Source: Haliotis asinina (Eukaryota; Mollusca; Gastropoda; Lepetellida; Haliotidae). Taken from it: DNA of 64,000 nt. The translations under genes were made by a program, and so were the position numbers. This document shows positions 23,954 through 36,990 of this stretch, piece by piece. The notes beneath the pieces are model-generated. The model was given only the letters and a program-made list of their open reading frames with translations. It made no database searches and had not been told where the DNA came from. Position 1 is the first letter of the stretch. Each line of letters starts with the position of its first letter. The stretch spans positions 620,001-684,000 of the forward strand of contig NW_027133893.1 in assembly GCF_037392515.1 (NCBI RefSeq). The letters run 5' to 3'.

Positions 23954-24200
23954 AGTGAAACGGGATTTTGAATAACGTTTTGTCTGACTAGAATGGATGA
24001 TCCTCCAGTGGCCCTATCACCCGGAGGTGAAAAAGAATGATATGCATTAAAATGACGAAGATCAAATATATCTGTTTGTTTTAAATATGTCTCTTGGAGA
24101 CATATCGCTGAAGGTGTGAAATCTGGGACTAATAGCTGTAATTCATGTAAATTAGTCCTCAATCCTCTGTAGTTCCACTGTACAATATTATTGGAATAAA

Positions 24201-25456
24201 CTATCTTTTGGGGGGATTTATTGGGGATCTACCCCGAACTCTTTTGGTGGGCGAGAAGCTATGTGCCCTAGAATGGACGTTTTCAGAAACGTCCATGTCT
24301 TCAAGTGACCCGTATTTATTAAACAGTTGAATTTCGTTCTGTGACCCTTTAGGAGCTCTGCCACTTTGTTGGTTTGAAGCATCAGGATTTGGCTTCGGTT
24401 TACTTTTCACCGTTTGTTGACTATCAGCTGTCGATTGAGACTTTGAGTGTGACTGAGATGCTGATTTGTGATCAGAAGAAGACTTTGAGGTACTAGGAAG
24501 TGATTCCTCAGTCTGTGATGAGATAGCAGTGCACAAAGGCTGTGGAGAATCACATTTGACCCAAGTCAAGGTAGTTTGGCAGCGTGTGGTTGATGTTGTT
24601 TTAGAGCTACACCCCGATGATGTTTTTGCTACTGTAGCATAACTTTCCGAAAGTTCAGGTCTCTTTGTCAGTGTTTTGGCCTCCGAAAAAGAGATATTTT
24701 GTGTAAATTCTATTTTATTGATCTCCATTTGCTCTTTCAGAATTGAACACTGTTTAGAAAATGACGAATGGTCGCCTGAGCAACTGGTGCATTTTTTATA
24801 ATCACTGTCACAATCTTCTGTTGTGTGTGTCTTCTCACCACAGTGAGCACACACAACGGACAATGTGCAAGTATTTACACCGTGTCCATATTTCTGGCAT
24901 TTAAAAGACCTTAGCGAGTTGGGGATGTAGGTATCAACTGGAATGTTACAGTAGCCTGCCTTCACTGATTTGGGAGCATTAGGACATGAAAACGTAAACA
25001 GATAGGTGTTCGTTTTGATGGTTTTATTGTTTCTCCGAGTTGAAAAGCGCTTGACGTAGAGTACACATTGATCCTTTATTTCAGATCCTATATCAAGTTC
25101 CGACATATTATCAAACAATCAGTCTCGATCTTTAACGACACCTTTGCTTGAGTTCAAAGTTTTGTGTGCAGAGACCGTGACCGGAATGCCCACGAAAGAT
25201 TTGATGTTCAGCAAATTAGTTGCTTGCTGCTTTTTCCCGCACTCTACTAGCAGGGCACCTGAACGTAAGCGTCTTCACATCCCCTGCAATACCTTGAATA
25301 CCCTTGGATATAGCAAAGGGGTTCAACTTCAACGGTGTCTTGTCAGGAGTCTCAATGACAATGAAACGTGGCCAATACTCAATCGATTGAGACGGTCTAT
25401 GGTCAGTATCAAGAGGGTCAATATCAAGTGGACGTTTTGTTTTTTTTTGTTGGGTT
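24201..25456 (-). pseudogene. LINE ORF1, zinc-knuckle protein (broken)
   Basis: The stop TAG is at 24201-24203. The start codon used by the intact copy (ATG of MAYE) has become GTG here, and the next in-frame ATG gives MRTQQKKTKRPL. The main open part (24201-25118) holds the knuckles CFKCQKYGHG-type (here with serine for the first cysteine: SFKCQKYGHGVNTC), CAHCGEKTHTTEDC and CTSCSGDHSSFSKQC, then a Ser/Lys-rich tail ending in RGRSPINPPKR. A frame change near 25110-25270 separates it from the N-terminal WPRFIVIETPDKTPLKLN part. Confidence 0.85.
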
Positions 25457-26016
25457 CTCATAAGCCACAGATAGTTTAAATGGTTCATCATCCGAGCTCC
25501 CCACCCACCACAGAGTATCACAAGGACAATGCTAAAGTAAGCGGGCCTCCAGCTTACAGCACCAAAGATACTCGGATGACATACACCAGCAGAAGAATTA
25601 AAACATTAATAATTCTACCAGATTGGCCCATGAGCCACCGCCGTCTGGGCATACGACTCTAGGCAAAAATATGAATTAGTAAAATTTGAAATTCAGAAGA
25701 TCAAAAAATCGGCCAAGACCTAATAATATACATCTTACGATTCTCAAACTTTTACATACAGTAATGCTCAGGGATGGGCGTGACCAGCCGATTGGTTGAA
25801 CCGGGCCCATTCAACCTCCCGTCTAGGTGAAGTCAGGGCCGAAGTGGTGTGCTGAGGAATAGGAACACTGGTTTTGCTCCCGTTGCCCTCAACCACCAGG
25901 ATCCCCTCCTCCACCGGCACAGGGCCGCAACCCAAGGCAAACGAGTTGGTGGACCAAATATCCCTCCGGAACCAGCAAAAGATGACAAAGACAAGTTGTA
26001 AACGTTCAAATTCTAT

Positions 26017-26150
<134 letters not shown>

Positions 26151-26239
26151 TCCTTCTATTGATTTGATTGACATTACCGGTACTACGCTGCATGTTTAAA
26201 TATAAATTACGATACAGTTCCCTTTTACTCACATTCGGC

Positions 26240-26560
26240 TTCTTCTGTTGTGTGTACCGCTCCTCATTAAATACTCCTATTAACTTCATGATTGTGAACA
26301 CTTCTTCTGTTGTGTGTACCGCTCCTCATTAAATACTCCTATTAACTTCATGATTGTGAACACTTCTTCTGTTGTGTGTACCGCTCCTCATTAAATACTC
26401 CTATTAACTTCATGATTGTGAACACTTCTTCTGTTGTGTGTACCGCTCCTCATTAAATACTCCTATTAACTTCATGATTGTGAACACTTCTTCTGTTGTG
26501 TGTACCGCTCCTCATTAAGTACTCCCTATTAACTTCATGACTGTGAACACTTCTCAGCGT
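26240..26560. repeat. 62-bp minisatellite
   Basis: About five tandem copies of a unit containing CTTCTGTTGTGTGTACCGC and TTAACTTCATGATTGTGAAC. ATTGTGAACA falls at 26291, 26353 and 26415, a 62-bp step. The units are almost identical except the last. Confidence 0.93.
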
Positions 26561-26830
26561 GATGACTACAATAGCCCGACACTGATGGCTGACTGACGTT
26601 CAAGCAGGTTCACGCAGCTCGGTTTAAAATGTTTACACTTCACACGTGTTTTGATGAATTTCAATGCTGCATTTGAAACCAGAATCCTCAAGTGAAAAGA
26701 AACAAATTTGGTTCCCAACTTGATTCTATCGTAATTTATTTTCTTGACTAGTTACAGGAACTACAGTCCCTCTACGCAGCGTACGTTTTCCTGGAGTGAA
26801 GCGGTTGGCATTCCAATCACCAGTATGATG
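26561..26830. other. Short single-copy spacer before the giant inverted repeat
   Basis: No gene or repeat recognised. It ends at CAGTATGATG just outside the left arm. Confidence 0.4.
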
Positions 26831-26989
26831 TAACACGTCACAATTTAATTCTGGACTCACAAAAGTCCAGAAACTCTCAGCACTGTGGCCACTCTCGCAC
26901 AAGCGATTTCGCAAAATTAAACAGGCAGCTGTTATGTATGTGTGCTAAGGATGAAAAAATGAAAAATTTTTTTTTCGAAAACTCAAAAT

Positions 26990-28100
26990 TTAAACTCGCT
27001 CGCCCATGGGCACGCCCATGGGCGAACAGTGGCCAATGGGTAGGCCCATGGGCGAAAGTGTTTCATTTCATCCAGAATAAATGTTTTGGAGGTTGTAAAT
27101 GAATGAAAAAACGTTAATAAGTATCAGTATGACACAAATTTCAGTTTGTTGTGACTTGATTCTGCTAACTGACAGCGATTTTAAAAAATCTCGCCCATGG
27201 GTGAAAAATATATTGGCCCATGGACGAGAATAATTAATTTCATTGAAACTACAAGTTGTTTTTCCAGGCTGTGCAGTTTTTCAATAAATGAACGTGTATT
27301 TATTATTGTCTTGACACGAAATTAAGCTTATTTTGACTTAATTCGGCTAATTAAGAGTGATTTTTCAAAAAGACTCGCCTATGGGCGAAAACCATTTGGC
27401 CCATGGGTGAGAATATTTACTTTTACTCAAAATACACCTTTTCCCATGTTTTGGAGGTTGTGAATGGATGAAAGTATGTTCATAAGTATCATGTCACAAA
27501 ATTCAACTCATTTTGAATTAATTCCGTTAATTTAGAGCTATTTAACAAAATCTCACCCATGGGCGAAAAACATTTTGACCCATGGGCGAGAATATTTCCT
27601 TTTACCCCAAACACATCTTTTTCAATATTTGGAGGATGTAAATGAATGAAAGTACTTTTATGAGTATCATGACAGAAATTTCAACTCATTTTGACTTAAT
27701 TCCTCTAAATGAGAGCAATTTTGAAAACTCTCGCCCATGGGAGAAAGACATTTTGGCCCATGGGCGAGAATATTTGCCTTCACTCAAAATACATCTTTTC
27801 CTGTGGTTTGGAGGTGTAAATGAAAGAGGATATATATATGAGTATCATGGCACAAAATCCAACTCATTATGACTTAATTCTGCTAATTGAGACCGATTTT
27901 CAAAAACATCTCGCCCATGGGCGAAAAACATTAAGCCCATGAGCGAAAATCTTTCCTTTTCACTCCAAATACATCTTTTCTAATGTTTTGGATTTTGTAA
28001 ATGAATGAAAGTGCCATTATGAGTATCATGACACAAATTCAACTGATTTTGACTTAATTTTGCGAATTCAGGAAGATTTTTTAAAATATGCTAGAATAAT
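26990..28100. repeat. ~180-bp tandem units with CGCCCATGGGCG palindromes (left arm)
   Basis: Six to seven degenerate units. Each has two CCCATGGGC or CCCATGGGCG words about 20 bases apart (for example TCGCCCATGGGCGAAAAAC...CCCATGGGCGAG) followed by a spacer with TGAATGAAAGTA, GAGTATCATGACA and TCATTTTGACTTAATTC. The word CGCCCATGGGCG is itself a 12-bp perfect palindrome. Confidence 0.9.
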
Positions 28101-28469
28101 CACTTTTACTCAAAATACATCTTTTCCTGTGTTTTGGATTTTGTAAATGAATGAGGATATATTTATATGTATCATGGCACAAAATCCAACTCATTTTGAC
28201 TTAATTCTGCTAATTTGTAACAAGTACAAGAATCTGGACTTCCACTTAAATTTTCATAGCTTTTTTTATTGTCTTGGAGGTTGTAAATATATGAATGAAA
28301 GTGTGTTTATAATTATCACGACAAAAAAAATGAAATCATTCCGGTCCTAATTCGACTAATCTCTCTCGTGGACGAAAATATATTCGTTTGCTCGTTTTCT
28401 TTATTTTGCAAACATGCGGCTTAAAAATAGATGAAATTCTTATGACAATTCAGTTTAATTTCGTGAGTT

Positions 28470-28692
28470 TAGTTTTATGTTGCACTCAGTAATATCCCAG
28501 CAATATGGCGGCGGTTTGTAGATAATCGAGTTTGGATCAGACAATCCAGTGATCAACAGCATGAGCATCGACCTGCACAATTGGGAACTGATGACATGTG
28601 TCAACCAAGTTGGTGAGCCTGACCACCCGATCCCGTTAGTCGCCTCTTACGACAAGCATAGTCGCCTTTTATGGCAAGCATGGGTTGTTTAA
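28470..28692 (-). mobile_element. SINE relic in the left arm, 5' end deleted
   Basis: Reverse complement of the SINE seen intact at 46112-46385. GTTTAGTTTTATGTTGCACTCAG is the 3' end and CCCGATCCCGTTAGTCGCC the body. The first ~40 bases of the SINE, and some flank, are missing compared with the mirror copy at 35422-35650. Confidence 0.85.
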
Positions 28693-30470
28693 GCCCTTTA
28701 CTTCCAGCAACATATACAGTACACTTAGAATACTAAGCCTTGAGATTCTTTTGAATTTAGGTATTCTATAAATATACCAAAATTCAACCTATATCTATGA
28801 AGTTGAAGTTATTTGTGAAAGCCCTAAACAAGAGTGACCAAACTCCAGTGACTATGCTGGGACACAATAATAAACGGTGTTGTGAGATCTTTAAACTGTA
28901 TTGAAATATGTCTTGCCAATTCCACTGACATTCACCAAATGTACCTACCTAGTAGTTTTAAGTGTACCTACCCAGTTTAGCATGTTTCGTTTTAATAGTG
29001 TGGTCTCCATTTTTAGTAATTCCCGTTTGCCCGTCCCGGCTTTTCCTCGTCCGAGGTTTTATGAGGTATTCTCCTATTTGTCAGACCAGAAATTATCTAC
29101 AACAGGGGTAGGTCACTCGCTTGTTTTCTTTACCATTTGTACTAATTAGTATGCGCCTCCTCATGCTCCAATGCACACAGTGACCTGATTCGTCTCCATC
29201 GCAACTTAGGCTGCATTTAACAGTACTTCAGCCAGTTTACTGTATCAGTCGAAATCTTACAATGAATGAATGAATGAAGAGCAAGAAGTATATGTGAATG
29301 AATGAAAGAATAAATGATACATGAAGGCCATCCCTTCCAAAACATGCTAAAGAACGCAAAACTATCGTTAGATCACATGTGTTAACATCAGCTTGTTATT
29401 GTCTCCCTGGTCAGGCGTAACAATTGTCAGACGGGTTAAAACAACAAACTATCTGGTTGACTGCACAGCTACCTGTTGACGTAGTATACCCACATCACCT
29501 ACTTTTCCTGCGTAACCTTCATCTACATCACCACCCTTAATATATTGAGCAGAGAGCACAGACGGCCCTACAGCTGTAGCCACTGAACCGTGGCGTCTCT
29601 CTGCTCCCAAGTTCCCAAGTGGGGGTGTCCTTCTCTACCTCTTCCATTAATCTTAAAACATCTAACAAGCTCAACGCATGCATCTTTATATTAAAATGTG
29701 ATGTTATACATAATCATAAGAGTATTTTTATGTATTATTCAGTTGATAAATTATTATTCTATGATATATATATATATATATGTTTGACACGCTGGACAGG
29801 TCTAGGGCATTTTGTGTTAATTTACCATTCCCATTTTCATAATGCTTAAAAAAGACACTCATTAATCTATCGCAGAGTTTTGTCATTCCTTCACTCCAAC
29901 ATGGTTGCTAAATCCCCTATGATCATAGTATATCGACTCTGCCATACCCAATTCACCTAATCCTGAGAAATCAACCAGTCATGACATACCCACATCGCCT
30001 AATTAATTTTCCGTACCTATCGAGTAAAAAATACATAAAATGGGAGGACGCCTTGTTAACTAATGGGAGTGAGCTTTGCAGGGAGTACCCTCACAAACCC
30101 ACGTATTGAGGAGAAGTGGCCGTGTTTGTCGGGGATTTTTCTGGCTTTGCTAAATAAATCGTACATAAACATGTAAAATATTTTGGTTTGATTCTGTAAC
30201 TACCCACATTATGACATTGAGACCATTTTGATTTATCGAGTAAAATACGATTGAATAGTTTTGAGTTTGAATCTTGCCACTTTAGCGCTCTATCTTTTTA
30301 AATGGGGCGTGCATACTAATATTTAGGTGGTTTTTAGTATTCCATCTATTGGTTTAAATTAACTGATTTACCTGTTTTTGCTTTGCTTGGGTTTTTTTTT
30401 ATTGCAAGTGGCCCAGCGAGTGAGTCTGCTTTGATACCTGTAAATTTATTCTGACGTTTGACGAGCGGGA

Positions 30471-33400
30471 CGTAAACAAGAACATATATGGAGCCCCTGC
30501 ATCAATACGTATTAAAGTGTTTGAAACATTATTCTAGACCATTATTTGTACACAACTCATGAAATGTACCTGAAAGATCAAGGTTCATAAGAACGTACGG
30601 GGCACATTTCTCCTACCCCATTTAAGAATGTCCATTTCTGATTGGTTCACGTGGCCTTGCGAGGGAGAATAGATCATTAAGTTTTACCCCGCCACGTGGG
30701 AAAAGCCTGCATCCAGTCCGTGAACTGTAAAGCAGTGGTTCGAATCGACTATAGTTAGTACCATGTTAATTTAATACATGGTTTCAGCTTGTTTTGATGC
30801 TCTTTTTACATAAAGTGATATTTAAACATTCGTTATGGTAAATACGGTGTAGCAATGTGATGAAGAGTATGCGGGTTTTCTTTATCCCATTTCATCCACC
30901 GATGAGAATGGTGGTATCCTCTTTTGGTTCACACCCGGATTGTCGATTGTTTTATCAAATACACAACATGACTGTCGAAAAGCAGTGGAGTGTGACAGTG
31001 GTCAACACTGTTCTAATGACACCCGGAGCGTCGACTACCTTGGAGAACTTGTGCCCGAGAATGCCCGAGAATAGCAGAAGACTCGTCTCTACGCTAATTA
31101 ACGAGCTAAAACACATACAGAAAGACTTCGGTGAAAGAATGAGCTGCGGAACCAATTCCTGAATGATAGTTGTCGCACGAACAGTAGTCGAGAAAGTTGG
31201 CGTCATCGTGAATCGAGGGTCTGTGAGCAATGTACACTGCATATTGTGAGACAGTGGCCACAATAAAGAATAAAGAAGAACTTGACAGAAGGCTTCAGCG
31301 TCTCAACGAGCAGCTCCAAAGACAAGAGATTTCCGTAATGAGCTGTGCTCATCAGACTGTCTGCCTCGCTCATAGTGACCACATTACTGTACTTTATAAC
31401 GTATTTGGTTTTCCTTCATGTCCGGAGCGTCGAACGCCATAGTGTTGACACCTGATTACCTCCTTACGTAATACCCGAAACATCGAATTTACAAAAATTT
31501 CAATTCAAGTCGTTTGCTTAAGGAGTAAGAGGATTAGGAGGCATGGTCGACTAGATTTCTTTGTTTAACTAATCCCACACGGCCTTCACCAATAGAGGGA
31601 ATGATTTCTGTTCAGTTATGACATTGCTGTTCTCCATATGTCTCTATTTTCTCCACACATCTCCATGTTGTTGTATTTTTGTGTGTTTTGTAACTCTGAT
31701 AGGGACTGGTGAACAAGCTTTACAGTACCTCACCCATACAGCATATAATACAAAATATAAATGAAGCATGTGTCGTCATCCATATGAACTATCATATAAT
31801 AACATATGCATACATATCATTACACCAAATACATCTATCATATAAGTAAACATGAAAAATAGAATTATGGTTTGTTGTGTCTGACTAGCTCTTTGTAGAA
31901 ACACTGAACATTTGTGAGAAGGTTTTTGACAAGTTAATTAGTTTCCTGTTAAAAAATTTAAAAATCAAGCTTTGTGTTTTATGATAAAATCGTGGACGGA
32001 TCAACTATTTTCTGGTTTTCACAGTGAATAAGTTCTTTTCCGTTCACCGAAGTCATCATAGACCACAGTGAGAAAAGGTCGATCTTCAAGCAGTAAGGAA
32101 GACCATGATAGCGTATGGAGTACGTGTGTCTTGGTCATCTCCTCCGTTACCCCCTCCCCGAATCCACACCCCACCAGGGCGTGTAGGACTTGTCTCGGTG
32201 AATAAAAAGGGACTCCTATAACCCCATATACCCCTAATCACAATGCTATAATTTGTCGTTTTTGTGTATCCGGTTTTGTGTATTCTGTAATATTGTATAG
32301 TACTGGTGAAGTGTTAATCAAAGCAATATTTTGCTTGCTAAACGAACCACATTCTTTGAGAATCAAAATATGTTTTAAGCACATTTCCAAAATTGAAATG
32401 CAGCATGCACACAATAACTAAATTGGAAGGAATATCGTGCCGGACAAGGTTTTCCAGAGCACCTGCACATAAATGTCAATGTCTTTCAAAGACTAATATG
32501 TGCAGGTCTTGCAAAAGGACAAAGCAGGTATGCTTGACAAAGTTCTTGCAAAGGAGGTTTATACACAACACCAAAACCAACCGGTCAGCTCGACGCCTTA
32601 TAGAACAATCAATTCGAGATTTCCTTTGAATGTGAGATATTTGGCTGCGCGTCTTGCGCAATCAGTCTTTTTCATCCATATACACTCACGAACACCTGTT
32701 CATTTTAAAGCTGGTGTCTCCTAATGACCTAATGTGATCCATGGATGAATTTTGTATATGACAAGTAAAATACACTTGAAAGCGGCAGTTGTTATACTCC
32801 AATAAACAAGACCAGCGGACGAGACATGACTTTTTCGGTGCAAATTGTCGTAGGCGCTTTGCGGAAATTACGTAAGTGAACGCGGAAGAAACAGAAAGCG
32901 TCATCGTTCCGCTCATTTTCCATTGTCTTTGCGAGTTCTGCTGAGATACTCAACAAACTGAGATAAAAGTCAAAATGATGAAAAAGTGGAATTCAGTGTG
33001 TGGATTAGAACTTGAAAATCACTCATGAAGTCTCTGACAAAGTAATATCTGTTCAGGTCATGATCATTTGGAAAAAAATACGAAAGTTCTATGGATATAC
33101 AACTTCTTATAAGGTAAGCAGCATTTCGGCGTAGCTGTTAAACTCGTTATCAAGAAAGGGATATCTTACAGGTAGTCCTGTAAGTTAAACCTTTGTTTTG
33201 GGTCGAGGTCAAAATCGTTTGGTGTAGTCACAACGGTGTTGTTTTATGGGATTAGATTACGGATTATACGGATTTTCTATAAAAAAAAGTAAAATGTGTG
33301 TCCTCAGGAAACGAAATAAGACACGTGTACCAGAATGTAAGTGAATCGATGTTAGCGAGTTCAATCAGTGACTTCGGTTAATAAAATGGGCTTTCAGTTC

Positions 33401-33983
33401 ACTCCTTCCAGTAGTAATGAGTTATTTAGTTTCTTGGTAAAATTGCTTGCAAAGTGAATGTTGAAAATGACAGTTTTCAGGATCATTTTAACAACTTCAG
33501 TTATGGCTTCAGTAAAGCTGCTATGCTTCACGTTTCGTCCTACTTGTTTTACGGGAAGATACCTTTGTGTAAACAGCGATATATGTTCATTCTGAGAACT
33601 GGTAAAAAGTGAGAATATATCTCGTGAAAATGAATTTTGAAAGACTGCAGATCAGCAGTTCCAGTTGTCTCAACAACATAATTTCTAAAATACTTAGGAA
33701 CCACAATCACGGAAGCCAAAGTAAATCTGTTCGAGTGTAGCAAAAATAGTGAAAATTTATTTAAAAAATAGAAAAGTAAACGCAAAGTCAATCTTGATTA
33801 CATTACGTATTCCTCATAGCCCGATATAATGATTACACATTAATAGTATGGATACGTTAATGTATAGTTTAAACTAATCTCCTCAAGTAATCGGGACTGG
33901 ATTGTCAAGCACAAACATACATATCAATGCCGCTCCATACCAATAATATAATTACATAACATACATGATAACAACACTTCATG
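30471..33983. other. Spacer (loop) of the giant inverted repeat; no supported gene
   Basis: 3.5 kb of AT-rich single-copy-looking DNA. Two frames deserve mention. One, 30857-31162, has alternative registers with charged helical stretches (LVSTLINELKHIQKDFGERM). The other, 32393-32629, has a cysteine/lysine-rich part (CRSCKRTKQVC). Neither has a recognisable fold, a matching second exon or a promoter I can support. I found no transposase or polymerase motif. Confidence 0.5.
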
Positions 33984-35421
33984 TTCCGCTCGTCAAACGT
34001 CAGAATAAATTTACAGTTATCAAAGCAGACTAACAGGCCCACTAGCAGTAAAAAACAAAACAAAAACAAATAAATTAATAAATCCAAGTGAATAGATGGA
34101 ATACTAAAAACCCCCTTTAAAAAGGTAGAGTGCAAAAGTGGCAAACCGGTAAAATATGCCAAGATTGAAACTCAAAACTATACAATCGTATTTTACTCGA
34201 TAAATCAGAATGGTCTCAATGTCATAATGTGGGTAGTTACAGAATCGAAGTAAAATATAGTACATATATGTATCAGGAAATAATAATTTATCAGCTGAAT
34301 AATACATAAAAAATACTCTTATGATATGTATAACATCACATTTGAGTAAAAAAATGCATGCGTTGAGCTTGTTAGATGTTTTAAAGATCAATGGAATAGG
34401 TAGAAAAGGACACCCCCACTTGGGAACTTGGGAGCAGAGAGACGCCACGGTTCAGTGGTTACAGCTATAGGGCCTTCTGTGCTCTCTGCTCAATATATTA
34501 CGGGTGGTGGTGTAGATGAAAGTTACGCAGGAAAAGTAGGTGATGTGGGTATACTACGTCAACAGGTAGCTGTGCAGTCAACCAGATAGTTTGTTGTTTT
34601 AACCCGTCTGACAATTGTTACGCCTGACCAGGGAGACAATAACAAGCTGATGTTAACACATGTGATCTAACGATAGTTTTGCGTTCTTTAGCATGTTTTG
34701 GAAGGGATGGCCTTGATGTATCATTTATTCTTTCATTCATTCACATATGCACTTCTTTCTTTTATTATTTCTTTCATTCATTCACATATACTTCTTGCTC
34801 TTCATTCATTCATTCATTCATTCATTCATTCATTGTAAGATTTCGACTGATACAGTAAACTGGCTGAAGTACTGTTAAGTGCAGCCTAAGTTGCGATGGA
34901 GACGAATCAGGTCACTGTGAGCATTGGAGCATGAGGAGGCGCATACTAATTAGTACAAATGGTAAAGAAAACAAACGAGTGACCTACCCCTGTTGTAGAT
35001 AATTTCTGGTCTGACAAATTGGAGAATACCCCATAAAACCTCGGACGAGGAAAAGCCGGGACGGGCAAACGGGAATTACTAAAAATGGAGACCACACTAT
35101 TAAAACGAAACATGCTAAACTGGGTAGGTACACTTAAAACTACTAGGTAGGTACATTTGGCGAATGTCAGTGGAATTGACAAGACATATTTCAATACAGT
35201 TTAAAGATCTCGCAACACCGTTTATTATTGTGTCCCAGCATAGTCACTGGAGTTTGGTCACTCTTGTTTAGGGCTTTCACAAATAACTTCAACTTCACAG
35301 ATATAGGTTGAATTTTGGTATATTTATAGAATACCTAAATTCAAAAGAATCTCAAGGCTTAGTATTCTAAGTGTATTGTATATGTTGCTGGAAGTAAAGC
35401 TCTGTGTTTGGGACCCGTGAA

Positions 35422-35650
35422 GATCTGGAGTAGAACAGGGCTTCAACAACCCATGCTTGCCATAAAAGGCGACTATGCTTGTCGTAAGAGGTGACTAACG
35501 GGATCGGGTGGTCAGGCTCGCTGACTTTTGCTGACACATGTCATCAGTTCCCAATTGTGAAGGTAGATGGTCATACTGTTGGTCACTGGATTGCCGCCGC
35601 CATATTGCTGGGATATTGCTGAGTGCGACATAAAACTAAACTCACGAAAT
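35422..35650 (+). mobile_element. SINE in the right arm (complete 5' end)
   Basis: Starts GACCCGTGAAGATCTGGAG, passes through GGCGACTATGCTTGTCGTAA and GGGATCGGGTGGTCAGGCTC, and ends GCTGAGTGCGACATAAAACTAAACTCAC. It is the same family as 46112-46385 and 51782-52051 but more diverged. Confidence 0.88.
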
Positions 35651-35999
35651 TAAACTGAATTTTCATTAGAATTTCATCTATTTTTAAACCATATGTTTGC
35701 AAAATAAAGAAAACGAGCAAACGAATATATTTTTGTCCACGAGAGAGATTAGTCGAATTAAAACCGGAATGATTTCATTTTTTTTGTCGTGATACTTATA
35801 AACACACTTTCATTCATAAATTTACAACCTCCAAGACAATAAAAAAAACTATGAAAATTTAAGTGGAAGTCCAGATTCTTGTACTTGTTACAAATTAGCA
35901 GAATTAAGTCAAAATGAGTTGAATTTTGTGCCATAATACTTACAAATATATCCTCATTCATTTACAAAATCCAAAACATTAGAAAAGATGTATTTGGAG

Positions 36000-36990
36000 T
36001 GAAAAGGAAATATTCTCGCTCATGGGCCCAATGTTTTTCGCCCATGGGCGAGATGTTTTTGAAAATCGGTCTCATTTAGCAGAATTAAGTCATAATGAGT
36101 TGGATTTTGTGCCATGATACTCATATATATATCCTCATTCATTTACACCTCCAAACCACAGGAAAAGATGTATTTTGAGTGAAGGCAAATATTCTCGCCC
36201 ATGGGCCAAAATGTCTTTCTCCTATGGGCGAGAGTTTTCAAAATTGCTCTCATTTAGAGGAATTAAGTCAAAATGAGTTGAAATTTCTGTCATGATACTC
36301 ATAAATGTACTTTCATTCATTTACATCCTCCAAATACTGGAAAAGATGTGTTTGGGGTAAAAGGAAATATTCTCGCCCATGGGTCAAAATGTTTTTCGCC
36401 CATGGGTGAGATTTTGTTAAATAGCTCTAAATTAACGGAATTAATTCAAAATGAGTTGAATTTTGTGACATGATACTTATGAACATACTTTCATCCATTC
36501 ACAACCTCCAAAACATGGGAAAAGGTGTATTTTGAGTAAAAGTAAATATTCTCACCCATGGGCCAAATGGTTTTCGCCCATAGGCGAGTCTTTTTGAAAA
36601 ATCACTCTTAATTAGCCGAATTAAGTCAAAATAAGCTTAATTTCGTGTCAAGACAATAATAAATACACGTTCATTTATTGAAAAACTGCACAGCCTGGAA
36701 AAACAACTTGTAGTTTCAATGAAATTAATTATTCTCGTCCATGGGCCAATATATTTTTCACCCATGGGCGAGATTTTTTAAAATCGCTGTCAGTTAGCAG
36801 AATCAAGTCACAACAAACTGAAATTTGTGTCATACTGATACTTATTAACGTTTTTTCATTCATTTACAACCTCCAAAACATTTATTCTGGATGAAATGAA
36901 ACACTTTCGCCCATGGGCCTGCCCATGGGCCTACCCATTGGCCACTGTTCGCCCATGGGCACGCCCATGGGCGAGCGAGTTTAAATTTTG
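36000..36990. repeat. ~180-bp tandem units with CGCCCATGGGCG palindromes (right arm)
   Basis: Mirror image of the array at 26990-28100. Pairs of CCCATGGGC words are separated by CTCATTTTGACTTAATTC-type spacers (here in reverse complement). The outermost unit has four such words in about 60 bases (36909-36975). Confidence 0.9.

Larger units (their letters stand above)
20330..24200 (-). pseudogene. LINE ORF2: EEP endonuclease, RT, RNase H (broken)
   Basis: EEP endonuclease motifs: CLQETYLKQTD near 24110, IIMGDLNEHNPLWG and SDHFPTVL (23079-23675). RT (21469-22926) has PIPKPRRDHTDPSNYRPISL, a long fingers-palm region, GVPQGSILS and SLFVDDFNIS with the two catalytic aspartates. RNase H (20330-21607) has TDGSKDGCAVACA, AGANAILTAL (the usual glutamate of this motif is glycine here), YSDSLSRLQAI and HVGISGNTMADLAAKAAL. 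Frame changes occur near 21600, 22930 and 23080, and the nested insertion splits the endonuclease. It is not functional. Confidence 0.88.
19770..25965 (-). mobile_element. LINE (I/Nimb-like), nearly complete, 5' UTR truncated
   Basis: On the minus strand: partial 5' UTR (25965 to about 25460), ORF1, ORF2, 3' UTR and a (CTCA)n tail at 19770. The 5' UTR breaks off at CCAAATATCCCTCCGG, about 60 bp into the sequence conserved in other copies, and is followed by unrelated sequence and a microsatellite. I see no target-site duplication. A separate 254-bp insertion sits in ORF2 at 23686-23939. This copy keeps the EEP-RT linker region that is deleted in the copy at 8615-14227. Confidence 0.9.
26831..30470 (+). 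repeat. Left arm of a giant inverted repeat (3.64 kb)
   Basis: Starts TAACACGTCACAATTTAATT and ends near CTGACGTTTGACGAGCGGGA. The reverse complement is found at 33984-37143 with only scattered differences. A translated 82-codon stretch at 28901-29149 differs from its mirror at 5 residues. The outer third is a tandem array with CCCATGGGC motifs, the middle carries a SINE relic, and the inner part is AT-rich. The left arm is longer by about 0.5 kb. It has one extra tandem unit near 28010-28145 and about 0.4 kb at 29780-30175 missing from the right arm. Confidence 0.92.

Noticed and set aside
30857..31442. Plus-strand ORFs in the spacer of the giant inverted repeat as transposase candidates
   Set aside because: No catalytic motif or zinc finger, and several registers look equally good. 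There is not enough support for a gene.
32393..32629. Cysteine-rich plus-strand ORF resembling a CXC domain
   Set aside because: Only one CxxC-K/R-C cluster is present and spacing does not fit the known domain. Likely chance.
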